NCBI GenBank assembly: GCA_019095985.1 | Contig: CM032660.1 | Coordinates: 22,473,701-22,537,700 of the forward strand | Length of the DNA stretch: 64,000 nucleotides | Reading direction: 5' to 3' | Source: Streblospio benedicti | Taxonomy: Eukaryota; Annelida; Polychaeta; Spionida; Spionidae | In this document: positions 48,396 to 59,673 of the stretch, piece by piece | Position numbering within the stretch: the first letter of the stretch is position 1 | How the letters are laid out: every line of letters begins with the position of its first letter | Notes under the pieces: model-generated | Database searches by the model: none | What the model was told of the DNA's origin: nothing | The model's input: the letters and a program-made list of their open reading frames with translations, nothing else | Translations under genes and position numbers: made by a program

Positions 48396-50569
48396 GATAA
48401 GGGATTTCACACCGGGATCAGTTCCGCCATCAGATCCCGGCGGCGGGATCAGATGTCAGTATGTTAGATCACAGGCACATTCAATCCCCGACACCAGCAT
48501 TGCCAACACTGGACAAGTATGTGGTGTATTGGGACTTGTCATTACATTGTATATTATTATTACTCCGCTGAACCATTTATATGGCCAACACTAGAAGTAG
48601 CTGTCAGGGTTTAAGCTTCAATAGGAAATCTTTTGATTGCTTTACATGTATCTGGCGATGAATACGGAGTCATGATTAATCCTTGGCCACTATTCAGACA
48701 GCCAGTTAGAGCATTTGCGACGGATAGTAGGCACATAAATATAGACTTTAATATCAATGATCATTAGTAGTGTCAATAGATTATATATAAACTTAAGTCT
48801 CCTTTCAGTTCACGTTTTCGTTGCAAAATTGGTTGTGGTGCGCATATTTGCAGACTATAAATTATGCTTTTGTATTCAATGTAACAGGATACGTTGTGTA
48901 CAAGATTCTCAGTGTTTTATGTATATCTCTTGACATAGATCTTTTAAGTTTACTCAATTAAACGTCTTCTTAAAACAATAAACATTGCTTCGTCACCTGG
49001 GTCCATAAACTATTATAATACTAGTATTGCTGAAAAGTTAATGATTGTTTAAATTAAATCCTGTCAGTCTATGTAAAGTGATTAAGTTCATGGTGAAGCC
49101 CTGTGCATGCATTCCGTCTATACTGTCAAGTGGTTATTAAACATCAACCACTCCAATTAAGGAAAGAAAGAGCTTGCGAGAGCAAATATACAATCAGTGA
49201 TTACCTTGATGGGTGTGCTGTGAACGTGTAAATCCATTATCAACTTGCCATAAAACTTTCTAAAACATTATATTTTGCAAACACAATATCTCAACAATGA
49301 AGTCAGTATATGTGAGTTTTTAATCCAAGTTTTGCATACACCAGTGAACGTGTAGAGTGAATACTCCTGACTAGCTGTTGTGATACTGACAGTGCTGCAT
49401 GTAAACACCTGCGGGATCTGGTGTCGGATCCTGTTCCTATTGATCCGTGGTCAGAGTCTAATCCAGGATCATACGGCGGCAAACGGTTGAAGTGTTTATC
49501 GTTTTTATTGAAAACTATTCTGTCCTATATTCTTATTGTTTTTAGATTTTAATACATACCATGTGTAGAGATAACAGTTGTATGATTGATTCCCCACCCA
49601 CTAAACAAAGCTTGGAGGCTCAGCAAACTGCTGAAATCGTAAATTATGACACAAATAGACTATTTTATCCCATATTTTTGTGTGTGTACGCTATCCCCCA
49701 AAATGCTTCACATTCTACCTTTTTAAAATGTCATACTATACGGTGTGCACGTAATCCATATAAATATTAAAATTAAACAGCTCCATTGAAATTTACAACT
49801 AAATAATATACACCTCTTAACTTAACAACCATAAAAGAAGTGATATACGTGATGAATTGAAGGTTTCAAATTCACTGTCAACTGTACTAATTGCTCCAGC
49901 GCAATTAAGTCTTCCCACGGAATGTCCGATTAACCAAAAGAACTGTATTGATTCCAATCTGCTCGTCAATGGACAAAACCATCCCTGCTGCCCACTGGCC
50001 ATTGACCCTTCAATTACTGTCCGGAACAGGTGATTCAATAGCGGTGAAAGAGCGAATTGCTGAAAATCAAAACTGTGGAAAATACTGGAAATTATTTTGC
50101 GAGTAAATATATATTGTTTCAGATTTAGCTTTGCGTTTTTCAAATGTTTAAAGCATTCTATAATATGCATGGAGGCAACATACAAGCAGTTTAAAACAAT
50201 GATAAAAAACGCACACAAAAACATACCACTCATAGAAAATAACAGATGTAGGCCTACCAAATAAACTCCGTTTGAATTAGAAAAAGAGCACATATGAATT
50301 ATATTGCGAGACTTGAAGGTAATTTATCCTGAATCATTCTGTGTTGTAATTCTCTAAACATCTGGCAATTGAAGGCCTGTAAATGGTCATGTCCAATCAC
50401 TAAATACCACCTAGCTACCGCTACAAAACCATCTAAGCGGGAATCAATGAACCGGAACGTTAGAACATCGGCTCTTTTGTCACGCAACCATTCATTTACA
50501 ATTACAATAATTTTCCACTTGAGAGCCCGATGGGATAAGGTTAAAGGGGTTAAACGCAGGGAGGGGTCG

Positions 50570-51029
50570 ACTCGTTATTTGACCTTATTTAAGGCGTGGG
50601 GAAAGGGGTCGGGGAAAAAAAAGGGGGGGGGCATAAGTTTACATTTGAATGTTGTGGGAGGGGGTCAAAATTCAGAAAACGTATGGTGGGGAAAAGGGGG
50701 TGGGGTGGGGTAAAATTTTCCGAACGGTCCTTGTGGCATCCTCTAAAAAGTATAACTCATCTCTAAAATAAATCTTTTTGACTTATGTAATTATAAAATG
50801 TTCTTAGGTTGCAATGCCCATGACCACCCTAAAGGCATTCAGTCTTGCTGAATCAGTTTCTATGTATTCATATAAGTTACATAATATAAAAAATGCAATG
50901 CATGAAAATAGAAGCAACAGATAATCTAATAGTAAGAACAGCTTTTGAAATTTAACCTGAATTGAATAATGACTGGAATTCTTATCTTTAAAGGGATTAA
51001 ATTAACCCCCAATTCCCCAATTTGGAAAA

Positions 51030-51065
<36 letters not shown>
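50570..51065. repeat. G-rich tract and poly-T run
   Basis: 50590-50715 is dominated by GGGG runs (G-quadruplex-prone); 51031-51065 is about 35 T in a row. No coding evidence. Confidence 0.85.
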
Positions 51066-51068
<3 letters not shown>

Positions 51069-51339
51069 GCAAAGGGGAAAGTTGATTTTCCACTAACAGC
51101 CCATCCAAAATATTTTCCTTCAAGACTAATAATAAAGTGAAAATTTTCTGGTTTTATTTCTTCTAAATTTAGAAATAATATTGACATCTATTGTACACAG
51201 CGTTCAATCGATCTCCAGTTAATGTGCGTAATCAAGAGCTTTTGTGCGGTAAATGTTTACTTTTGAAATCAGACATTTGGATTTTTTACTGTAAACAGGC
51301 TGAGAATCAATCTTGAGCAGTATTTCTTTCGTCCATGCA

Positions 51340-51893
51340 CTATAAGAATACCTCTGGCACATACCAATGCGTTTTATCTCCACTCACATGGGTTGGTTTC
51401 TGCTGCGCCTGCTGCATCATTTTGGAAAGATGAATATTTCTGATTGACAATAAAGATCTCTTAACTCCCTTATCCTGTCTGAAATTGTTATTAGGATTGC
51501 ATTTATCTTCAACTTTGCTGCATTTTTTATTCTCGGGTGTTCCCTGACTCCACATAACAGTAACAGTTTTCTTGTGATTCTAGCTCTGCCAACTCTCTTT
51601 GAATTCTCTGTTTGCTGTGCTGCAGGTTTGATGTGTCTCAAAAACCCAAATAGGTCTATGTCTCCAAATTTGTTAAGATAGACCTTTGAGCAAGCTTTTT
51701 GCCATCAACACAAAGGATCTCTGTGAGATGATGCTGCTTTTGTGTCCATGCCTTGTTTAATGATCCTGGGAGACATTTCGTCAGGTATATCAATACTAAA
51801 GCTATCTGAATTTTGTAGATTTGTTATATCTGGCACAGCAAAGTTGATGGAGGATATACTCGGATCCATGTTTCCTCCTTGTGGCCTCTCCAT
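51340..51893 (-). other. Exon-like open stretches, unassigned
   Basis: A 62-codon frame at 51705-51893 (starting MERPQGGNMDPSISSINFAV) and overlapping 70-codon frames at 51340-51641 (for instance NIHLSKMMQQAQQKPTHV) have protein-like composition, but no splice structure that I can follow. They may belong to the small gene starting at 53301 or be relics of a lost gene. Confidence 0.25.
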
Positions 51894-52229
51894 TAATTAT
51901 TTTTCCAAGTGAGCCAAGAGGATAACATTCTTATTGCAGTTTGACTTGTACAGGAGCCTCCAAAACAGTTTGGTTTTCATCTCTATACACCATTTTATTA
52001 ACAATATTGATTGATTAATATCTCACCGTATCAAGCCAACACGGTAAAAAGCAATGCACATTAATATTTATTTCTGCTAATATGAAGAACTGCACAAAAT
52101 CGTCTAAAAATATTTGTACTTGTCAAGTTTTTGTAAGAACATATAAGTGTTTTTGGATTTTGTGGATGCATCAGCTATTTTATCACTTTCAAAGAGCTGC
52201 TTAGATTTCCTTGGCTTTTTAGTCTTCTC

Positions 52230-53301
52230 TCAGGAGCCCCTGGGCAAAGTTTTTCCCATTGAAATTTGTTTTGGAGTTTGAAAAATATAAGATGATCCCT
52301 CTGATTGATCCACAAATTGTTGTCTTTTTTGCCTATCATCCTTTTCTGAAATTATAATGAAAAGTATGTTAAAAAGCTAAGAGTGTTCTCTTGAATGCGC
52401 ACTAGGTTTGTGTACAGCAAAATTCAATGATTTTCAAACAATCAAGATATCATTTACTTTGCAAACAATGTTTATCTATTACAAGGGTGTCTAAAAAACT
52501 GACCAACAATGTTTGAAGCATCTTTATGTACTTTTTTCCACAATCTTTTTTTCCCCAATGAAAGAGCTCCAGATTTTCTCTTTTTCTTTCTATATTCTTC
52601 TTTATCATTGGATCTGTTTGAAAATAATTAGAATCAATACATAAACATGATGAAATTGACGGGGAAATGTGGGATATGGATATTTAGATTCTGAAGTTCA
52701 CTAATAACATTTTTGCAAAAAGAATATTTAGTTTTCTTTTCATACATGTATCATATGGATATCATGACCTCCATTTTGTCTTGAATGATAATAAAAACAT
52801 TTTTAAAGCACCTGCTAGATCTATTATTATGCATGGTAGAACATTTGTTGAGCACCCAAAGATCTATGTTTATAAAAAGTAGAGCAGTTGTTCATGTTTT
52901 GGTTACACCAAATAGATCTATGATTATACATCTATCAACTTAATCTGTAAAAACATTCATGTTGAGCATGAATTGTCAGTTTTCTGTAGACAAGAAGCAA
53001 TACAGCATATACTTATGGGTTAAATAATAAATATGGTGCATATCATGTGTTGTTTTACTTAGATATTAGCTTGAAAAAGCCCATTAATCAGGGAATTACT
53101 ACAATGTTTTCTGGAGTGCCCCTTTTCTCAGCCTAATATGGAGGAGTAATGACTAAGACAAGTATTTTTTGTAGGTAGTAGGCATCTGGACATATCTTTT
53201 CATAGAATGAACAACAATACTTACAGTCTTTTCCTCTTTACAGCTGCTAAATCGTCTATCTTTTCTATGCTTTCTCTTTTTTCACTGTGCTTTTCAGCCA
53301 T
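52230..53301 (-). CDS. Possible small basic protein, three exons
   Basis: Exons 53225-53301, 52504-52613 and 52230-52345 have AG/GT borders, and phases join to give 100 residues from ATG at 53301 to TGA at 52230. The start is MAEKHSEKRESIEKIDDLAA. Exon 2 is lysine/arginine-rich (EEYRKKKRKSGALSLGKKRL), like a nuclear or nucleolar localisation signal. Exon 3 ends YIFQTPKQISMGKTLPRGS. After this stop another frame continues as APERRLKSQGNLSSSLKVIK, so a longer protein may have lost its frame here. No family is recognised. The consistent phases across two introns argue against pure chance. Confidence 0.4.
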
Positions 53302-53574
53302 TTTGCACTATAGAATTGTGATTAGCGACAGCAGAATTATGATTGCACAATAGATTTGTGCTAGCACCGAAAGATCTATATACAAACTGTTCAAAAGACA
53401 CTACAGATATTTCCATCGTGCATGGAGCAAATAATTTGTGCCAAAGACATGGCGAGAAACCGGGTGAGTTGTTAACATTGATTTTTTGGGCAGTTCTTGG
53501 GCGTATCACGGCGAGCCCGAAGGGCGGCGTGACTTCGCACAGCAATAAAAAATCAAAATCTAATAATTAAGATG

Positions 53575-54188
53575 AGATGCAATATTAAAATTTTCAATAA
53601 TTTTAACAAATTTTCGGCATGTACTGCCTTCATCAAGTTATAAATGAAAACAAATACAAAACAAAACACACACGTAAAAAATAAAGTAAAAATTGCAGTA
53701 AAATTACGTAAAATATGTACGTGAGAGCGTCAGACGTATTGTGTATCGTTTAACTTAAAACCATAGTTAACAAGATAGATTATCATTATAATACAATAGT
53801 ATTATAATTAAAACTCAATAAGATGATAAAATACTGCTACATATCAACCAATATAAGACAACATGATGAAAATAAATTACATATCTCTGGGGTAACAAAA
53901 ACAGAATTATAATCCGTATTCATTCCTCTGCCTAAAAAAGCCCTAATCTACCCAATCATTTTTGTTCTTTTAACTTTTTCTACTTATTAAACCTCCTCTC
54001 TAATAATAACCCACAAACCTCCATATCTTCACCCCCCTATGTCTATCAGAATTGAAATGTCTAGCTACCTCCTTATCAGCCTTATCCGCTACATCTTTTC
54101 CAAGTGTTCTCTAAATCTATCACCCAGTCTACGTCCTGATTCTCCAACATAAAAGGTTCCCACATTTCTTACAAATAATGTAATATGA
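53575..54188 (-). mobile_element. Penelope-like element 3' fragment (GIY-YIG endonuclease)
   Basis: On the minus strand NVGTFYVGESGRRLGDRF then REHL is the GIY-YIG core of a Penelope-like element endonuclease. VARHFNSDRH follows in another frame. Further down, TTGATGAAGGCAGTACATGC resembles the conserved 3' sequence of such elements. The reverse transcriptase part is absent: a SINE begins at 54190 exactly where the reading ends. The fragment carries a frame change after REHL and later stops. Confidence 0.7.
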
Positions 54189-54189
54189 T

Positions 54190-54610
54190 GAGACTGGCCT
54201 CCTCTTATGAGGCACCAGCAGCGTGAATGGGAGGCCACGTGGTGTTTGTACATGTACCTCTCCAGAGGCAGGCTAGGTAGCCAACTGAGCCTCAGGGGTG
54301 GGGGGATCACACTAGCTATAGTTTTCAAACTAGGTGAGTTCTTTTACGTGCAGAGGTGTGGCTCTCCTCTACACGGTACCACGCCTTGCCGAGGGCTTCC
54401 GAACCTCCGGCTTAGCGTCGCTACCGTCTAGTAGTAACACTTCGTGCGGTGGCGACGTGCTTCGGTGAAATCAACAACTCAGTGACAGGCGATGACGTGT
54501 CGGTTTTGGCGACATTGTGTCTGCCATGACCCGAGACCCACGAACTTACGAGCAAGCAACTCCTGTTTTTCAAGTGATGCGTGCGCTCTAACCACTGAGC
54601 TACATGGGAC
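54190..54610 (-). repeat. tRNA-derived SINE, near full length
   Basis: Same family as 22231-22669. The head GTAGCTCAGTGGTTAGAGCG lies at the right end and the tail CATAAGAGGAGGCCAG at the left. It is inserted against the Penelope-like fragment. Confidence 0.85.
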
Positions 54611-54925
54611 CTCCAGAGGCAAGCTAGGTAGCCAACTGAGCCTCGGGTGTGTGGGGGATCACACTAGCTATTGTTTTCAAACTAGGTTAGTTCTTTTGCG
54701 TGTAGTGGGTGGTTTGGCCTTTTAAGAGGCTTCCGAACCTCCGTTTGGCTTCGCCACGGTCTAGTAATAACACTGTACGATGGCGACGTGCTTCGGTGGA
54801 AATCAGCAACTCAGTAGCAGACGCACGAGCGTAGCGGTGGCGACACTGTGTGTGCCATGTAACGGAACTTGTTGGCAAATCCATTTTTTCAAGTCGTACG
54901 CTCTAACACTGAGCTATTGAGGATC
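54611..54925 (-). repeat. tRNA-derived SINE, truncated
   Basis: Directly abuts the previous copy in the same orientation. The distal tail is absent: it starts at CTCCAGAGGCAAGCTAGGTA. The head reads CAATAGCTCAGTGTTAGAGC. Confidence 0.75.
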
Positions 54926-55160
54926 TTATCTCTCACCCTCACTCGTATAATTAACTTTTTCTCTTCTGCTTGTTTATTATTTTTAAGTTTTACATTTTTT
55001 GTGGCCTAGGACATAATTTTTCTTCTTAGACTCTCAGCCAATAAGAATATATATTTCTCTTCAATCAGTGTCTCCAGTCTCCACGAATACATCATCTTTT
55101 CCACGCATGTTTCCCACAATGATTGAGGCAACACGGAATGCTATTGGGCATGAACTGATT

Positions 55161-55200
55161 TAGGGATCGTTCATAAATGACATCATCACATGTTATTATA
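55161..55200 (+). repeat. Solo end of a PIF/Harbinger-like MITE
   Basis: AGGGATCGTTCATAAATGAC matches the terminal inverted repeat of the complete element at 59024-59228. The other end is not seen. Confidence 0.45.
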
Positions 55201-55263
55201 TATGCAATAACAATGTTCCCACCAATATTTCATAGTTTCATTCTGCAATAAGTTAATTCACAG

Positions 55264-55850
55264 TGGTCTTCAGTAGCTCAGTCGTTAGCGTGGCCGTATG
55301 ACTTGAAAACAGGAGTTGCCTGCGTCGTAAGTTCGCGGCCGGTCATGGCAGACACAGTGTCGCTTAAACCGATACGTCGTCGTCTGCCACTGAGTTGCTG
55401 ATTTCCCACAGCACGCCGCCACCGTACAGTGTTACTACTAGGCGGTGGCGACATAGCAAGTTCGGAAGCCTCGTTAAAGGAAGGAGAGCCGCACCTCTGC
55501 ACGTAAAAGAACTCACCTAGTTTGAAACTATAGCTAGTGGTGATCCCCCCACCCCTGAGGCTCAATTGGCTACCTAGCCTGCCTCTGGAGAGGTACATGT
55601 ACAAACACCATGTGGCCTCCCATTCACGCATTGCCTCATAAGAGGAGGCCAGTCTCTCATCCTAAAACTCACCTAGTTTGAAAACTATAGCTAGTGTGAT
55701 CCCCACACCCCTGAGGCTCAATTGGCTACCTAGCCTGCCTCTGGAGAGGTACATGTACAAACACCATGTGGCCTCCCATTCACGCATTGCCTCATAAGAG
55801 GAGGCCAGTCTCTCATCCGAGACTGGCTTACTTGTGAATTATCAGATCCA
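55264..55850 (+). repeat. tRNA-derived SINE with duplicated tail
   Basis: The head TCAGTAGCTCAGTCGTTAGC is at 55267. The body and tail run to about 55661, and then the tail (from ACTCACCTAGTTTGAAAACT to GAGGCCAGTCTCTCATCC) is repeated to about 55850. Opposite orientation to the copies at 54190-54925, so the three form an inverted arrangement. Confidence 0.8.
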
Positions 55851-56008
55851 GAATCAGGAATTTTTTTGATTGACTGGATTAAAATTGGTTTGCATTGTGG
55901 ATTATTTTTTATTTGATTTAATTTGATATGGGGGAGGTTCATAAGATCTCGTCAAAAAAACTTCTACTCCCTCCCACTACCACTTGGAAGAAAGACACTT
56001 GTGTAAAT

Positions 56009-56155
56009 GGAACACCTGGCCACTGACATCTTTTCCAGAAAACAAGCTCCATCTTACTAATAAAATACTTTAAAAATACTTAGGTCAAAATGAATTACAA
56101 ACACTTATAGTCCTGCGGCATAATGTGGCTTTTAGGTGGAACTTTATTTTGTCAA
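56009..56155 (+). repeat. Duplicated segment, copy 1 (empty site)
   Basis: From ACCTGGCCACTGACATCTTT to TTTATTTTGTCAA. It matches 56311-56368 joined to 56848-56935, which carry an insertion. Confidence 0.8.
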
Positions 56156-56210
56156 AAAAAAATTTTGGGAGAAAAGTTTTTTTTTTGGGAATTTGGGAAA
56201 AAAATTATGG

Positions 56211-56310
56211 NNNNNNNNNNNNNNNNNNNNNNNNNNNNNNNNNNNNNNNNNNNNNNNNNNNNNNNNNNNNNNNNNNNNNNNNNNNNNNNNNNNNNNNNNN
56301 NNNNNNNNNN
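56211..56310. other. Assembly gap (100 N)
   Basis: 100 N immediately before the second copy of a duplicated segment. The duplication may be real or may be two haplotypes placed in series. Confidence 0.99.
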
Positions 56311-56368
56311 ACCTGGCCACTGACATCTTTTCCAGAAAACAAACTCCATTTTACTAATAAAATACTTA

Positions 56369-56847
56369 AGGCTCCATAAAATTAATAAAATGTTTCTCGT
56401 CCTGCCTATTTTCCTAAACATAGGAGGGAGGTCAATTTTATTTTTTATTTTTTATTTTGCCGATTTTTCCGTCCTTATATTATAAAAAATGAGGAAGGGT
56501 TCACTTTTTATTTTTTATTTATATTCCACGCAAAATCTTTCATTTTTCAAGTTGAATATTGGGCCATGAATGAAATACATGTGTTACAAATGTATGTGAA
56601 CAATGTCTTTCCATTATCAAAATCATAAAACATCACTAATAAAATAACTAGTATAATCAATGAAGTATAATATCTAGCTTGCAAAGCAAACAAATGACAG
56701 GCCTCTGAAACGGGGGTGTTTTGTTTGCAGCCAGGCAGGAGGGTCGTTTATTTTTTATCACTGGGGAGGCAATAAAAATGTTCAGGAGGCTGCACTATAC
56801 ATAGGAGGGAGGGGACGAGAAACATTTTATTATTTTTATGGGGGCCT
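56369..56847. mobile_element. 479-bp MITE inside duplicated segment copy 2
   Basis: The left end AGGCTCCATAAAATTAATAA and the right end (reverse complement AGGCCCCCATAAAAATAATA) form inverted repeats continuing through AAATGTTTCTCGTCC and ATAGGAGGGAGG. It splits copy 2 of the duplicated segment at TACTT(T/A)AAAAATACTTA, where copy 1 is uninterrupted. No transposase ORF. The target duplication is unclear because of the A/T-rich site. Confidence 0.75.
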
Positions 56848-56939
56848 AAAAATACTTAAGTCAAAATGAATTACAAAACACTTATAGTCCTACGGCAGAA
56901 TGTGGCTTTTGGTGGAATTTTATTTTGTCAAGTAGTAGA

Positions 56940-58915
56940 TGTTTTAAGATTGATTATGGTAGAATATATAAAACCACCGGATGCAGTTGAGACATCGTTG
57001 GGAGAAAAATTTGTATGGCGAAATCTATAACACTTTCTACTTAAAAAAAGCACTTGAGGATATTTTGATAACATATTTTATTCCATTAACTTTAAAATAC
57101 ATTCTTCAATATATAAATATAACTTCCATACAAAATATGATATGTCTATACAATTTCCAAAGCAATATTTTGTAAAGCAAAAATACAAAAAAATTATAGA
57201 ATAACAAAAACTAAACAACAAAATGGTGCATAAATCTCGACTGTTGGACGGAGACACCAGCGCAATACAAACAAATGGAAATATTCGCAAAAATATTTAT
57301 CATAACAAGAATCAAGACACTTTGTGTAACCAAATATCAAACATCATTGTCCATTATAAAACTCATTTGGTTCCAGAATCACAAATGTAGTAAAAACTTC
57401 ATGCCATTTTCCCACAGAACTGAGTTGTGAATGAATATTCAGTGAAATAAAATATTCACTAGAGACAACCACAGAACTGGTATATATAAAAAAACACACA
57501 CAAGTATACTTATGATTATTTTTCAAACAAAAAGCATTTTCTTTGTAATTATATAAAATAATAGCTATACCAATGTTCATTAATTTATCAATTTGTTGGG
57601 CATCTTTAAAACTTCAGTGCTTATTCATTTTGTACAAAAATATGTTGAGATTTACAAATCATCATTTCAAGAAATTGTGACCCTTTTTCCTTGTGATTTC
57701 CACTATTTCTCAAAAATGCAAGACATGAGAAAAAACTCAAACATTACCTACTATTAGACACCAATTGTGCACATAAATTCTTTTTTGCGCCCATCACCAA
57801 CAATAATAATCACATCTATTTCAAACATGAATTTTATCGAAATGAAAGCAAATATTACAATAACCTTTAAGTCTTTCACACACACACATATTACAACTTC
57901 AAGACATTTTCTTCATCAATTTTGTAGTAATTTTCATAAATGAAGACTACATTTACCTCTAATCCCCTAAAACATTACAAATACATCCTGTAACTAAAAC
58001 ACAACAGCAAAAACCAAATCATCAACCAGGTTTTCACCAAACAATAATGTTTTTCAATAAATTCAAACTTTACACAAAAAGCAATTGTTCTATTCTACAC
58101 ATTATCCGAAATTTTACATACATTCAATCAAAATTCAATAAAAACACCAATTTGTTCTCACTGTGTTTAACAGATAGCACAAATATCATCACAGACTTTC
58201 TGTTTTTCCATCACATTAACACTGGACATAAAAAGCACCGGCCACCACATCATATTTTAGCTTCCATCACTTCTAGATAGGCAATAAATGTAAATGATAA
58301 AAATACTTATCCACCTAGTTATACAAGTTTAATTTTGAACGAACCAGTTTAATTGATTCAAACAGTTTTATTGTATACTTACAGATTATGCAACAGATAG
58401 TGTTTATATAGTTCATTATGCCTCAAGGAGTAATGCTATACATCAATTTATGAACACTTTGAAGTCACCCTGGACCTGTTCCCTCACACCACACCATCAC
58501 GCACACAGATCTCATAGGATTCCTCGATTGTGCCCCCCTGTCTAAGAATCATCGAGCAATCAATTAAAATTCCATTCAATATGTTTTTTAAAGTAGGGTT
58601 TCCAGCTTCCATAGAACTTGTAATATTTTCTGATTACAGGTTTTATGTTGCGGCGAGTCTAAAGTCAGACCAGCAAAAACTGAATCTGCAGCAAATTGCA
58701 CCATTTGAACAAATCTACTGGGACAATTCATCTTTGGAAGCTTAAAAGACGCATTGTCAGGAAATGTACATAGCATGTAATTTGTAAAATACAATATTTG
58801 GTAACATATCATAATTAAAGCATTACATAATGCAGTTTATAGTTTCCATGGCTTACTAAAAACTCTAGCCAGACACGCTTTAATGGACAAAATAGTTGAA
58901 GGTTGGTCCCACAAT
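56940..58915. other. AT-rich stretch, no gene recognised
   Basis: Only short frames. It lies downstream of the RAB34-type gene on its strand and may include 3' UTR or intergenic DNA. No single polyadenylation signal stands out. Confidence 0.4.
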
Positions 58916-59269
58916 CAGGGCCGTAGCAGCCGGGGGAGCCATGGCCCCTCGCGAATTTCTAGAAAATGCACCACAGAGCATCAAAACTTCGTTGGCTGCT
59001 GGGGCCCCAGACCCCATACCTAAGGGATCGTTCACAAATGACTTCACCTCATTTTTTACCTTTTTTTACCCCCCTCCTTTGTTACCTTTCATCATCTTTG
59101 CCTCCCCCGATATGGTTTCTCGATGACATTTAACATTGATTTAACTGTGCCGCTATATAAATACATTGGAATATATTATTTGTCCATAATACCGCCCATA
59201 CCAGGTTACGTCATTTGTGAACGATCCCTAATCTGGTCCCCCAATGGAATTTGACTTCCTATGGCCCTG
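58916..59269. mobile_element. Small TIR element (CAGGGCC ends) carrying a nested MITE
   Basis: Ends CAGGGCCGTAG and CTATGGCCCTG. ACAAT flanks both sides (58911-58915 and 59270-59274), a 5-bp duplication. CAGGG ends recall hAT, but hAT usually gives 8 bp, so the superfamily is open. About 150 bp long without its inner element; no ORF. Confidence 0.6.
59024..59228. mobile_element. PIF/Harbinger-like MITE, 205 bp
   Basis: Inverted ends GGGATCGTTCACAAATGAC and GTCATTTGTGAACGATCCC match over 19 bp. TAA flanks both sides (59021-59023 and 59229-59231). A 3-bp TAA duplication is the PIF/Harbinger hallmark. Nested in the CAGGGCC element. Confidence 0.8.
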
Positions 59270-59673
59270 ACAATCTGGTAAATCTTTGTGCAAGTTTTGA
59301 TATAAAGCATCATTTTGACTGGCTCATCATGACTAGTTTACAATTTATGTAAAATAAAACTTTACAGGTTGGTTTGAGAAAATTCCTGTGAGACACAAAA
59401 AAATACTATACAATTTCCACATTTGGCATAATTTGGTATATATAGAATACATGTAAATACAAATGTTACTTGGATAATATAATGGGACTGATTCCAAGAC
59501 TATAGAATAATTTGTATATATATAATATATAAGCTTTTTCCATTTCTTTTGTTCACTGTTAATACTACTGAATCATGCATTTCACATCACACCACCATTT
59601 GCTTCGTGAACCATTGCCCACAAGGAAGAACCAAGATGAACGCAGCATTTGGGTAGAACAGGAAGCACGGGCA

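Noticed and set aside
49817-50293. 158-codon minus-strand frame with a hydrophobic start
   Set aside because: AT-rich composition, no recognisable domain, no neighbouring exon and no clear start context; a real single exon cannot be excluded but is not supported.
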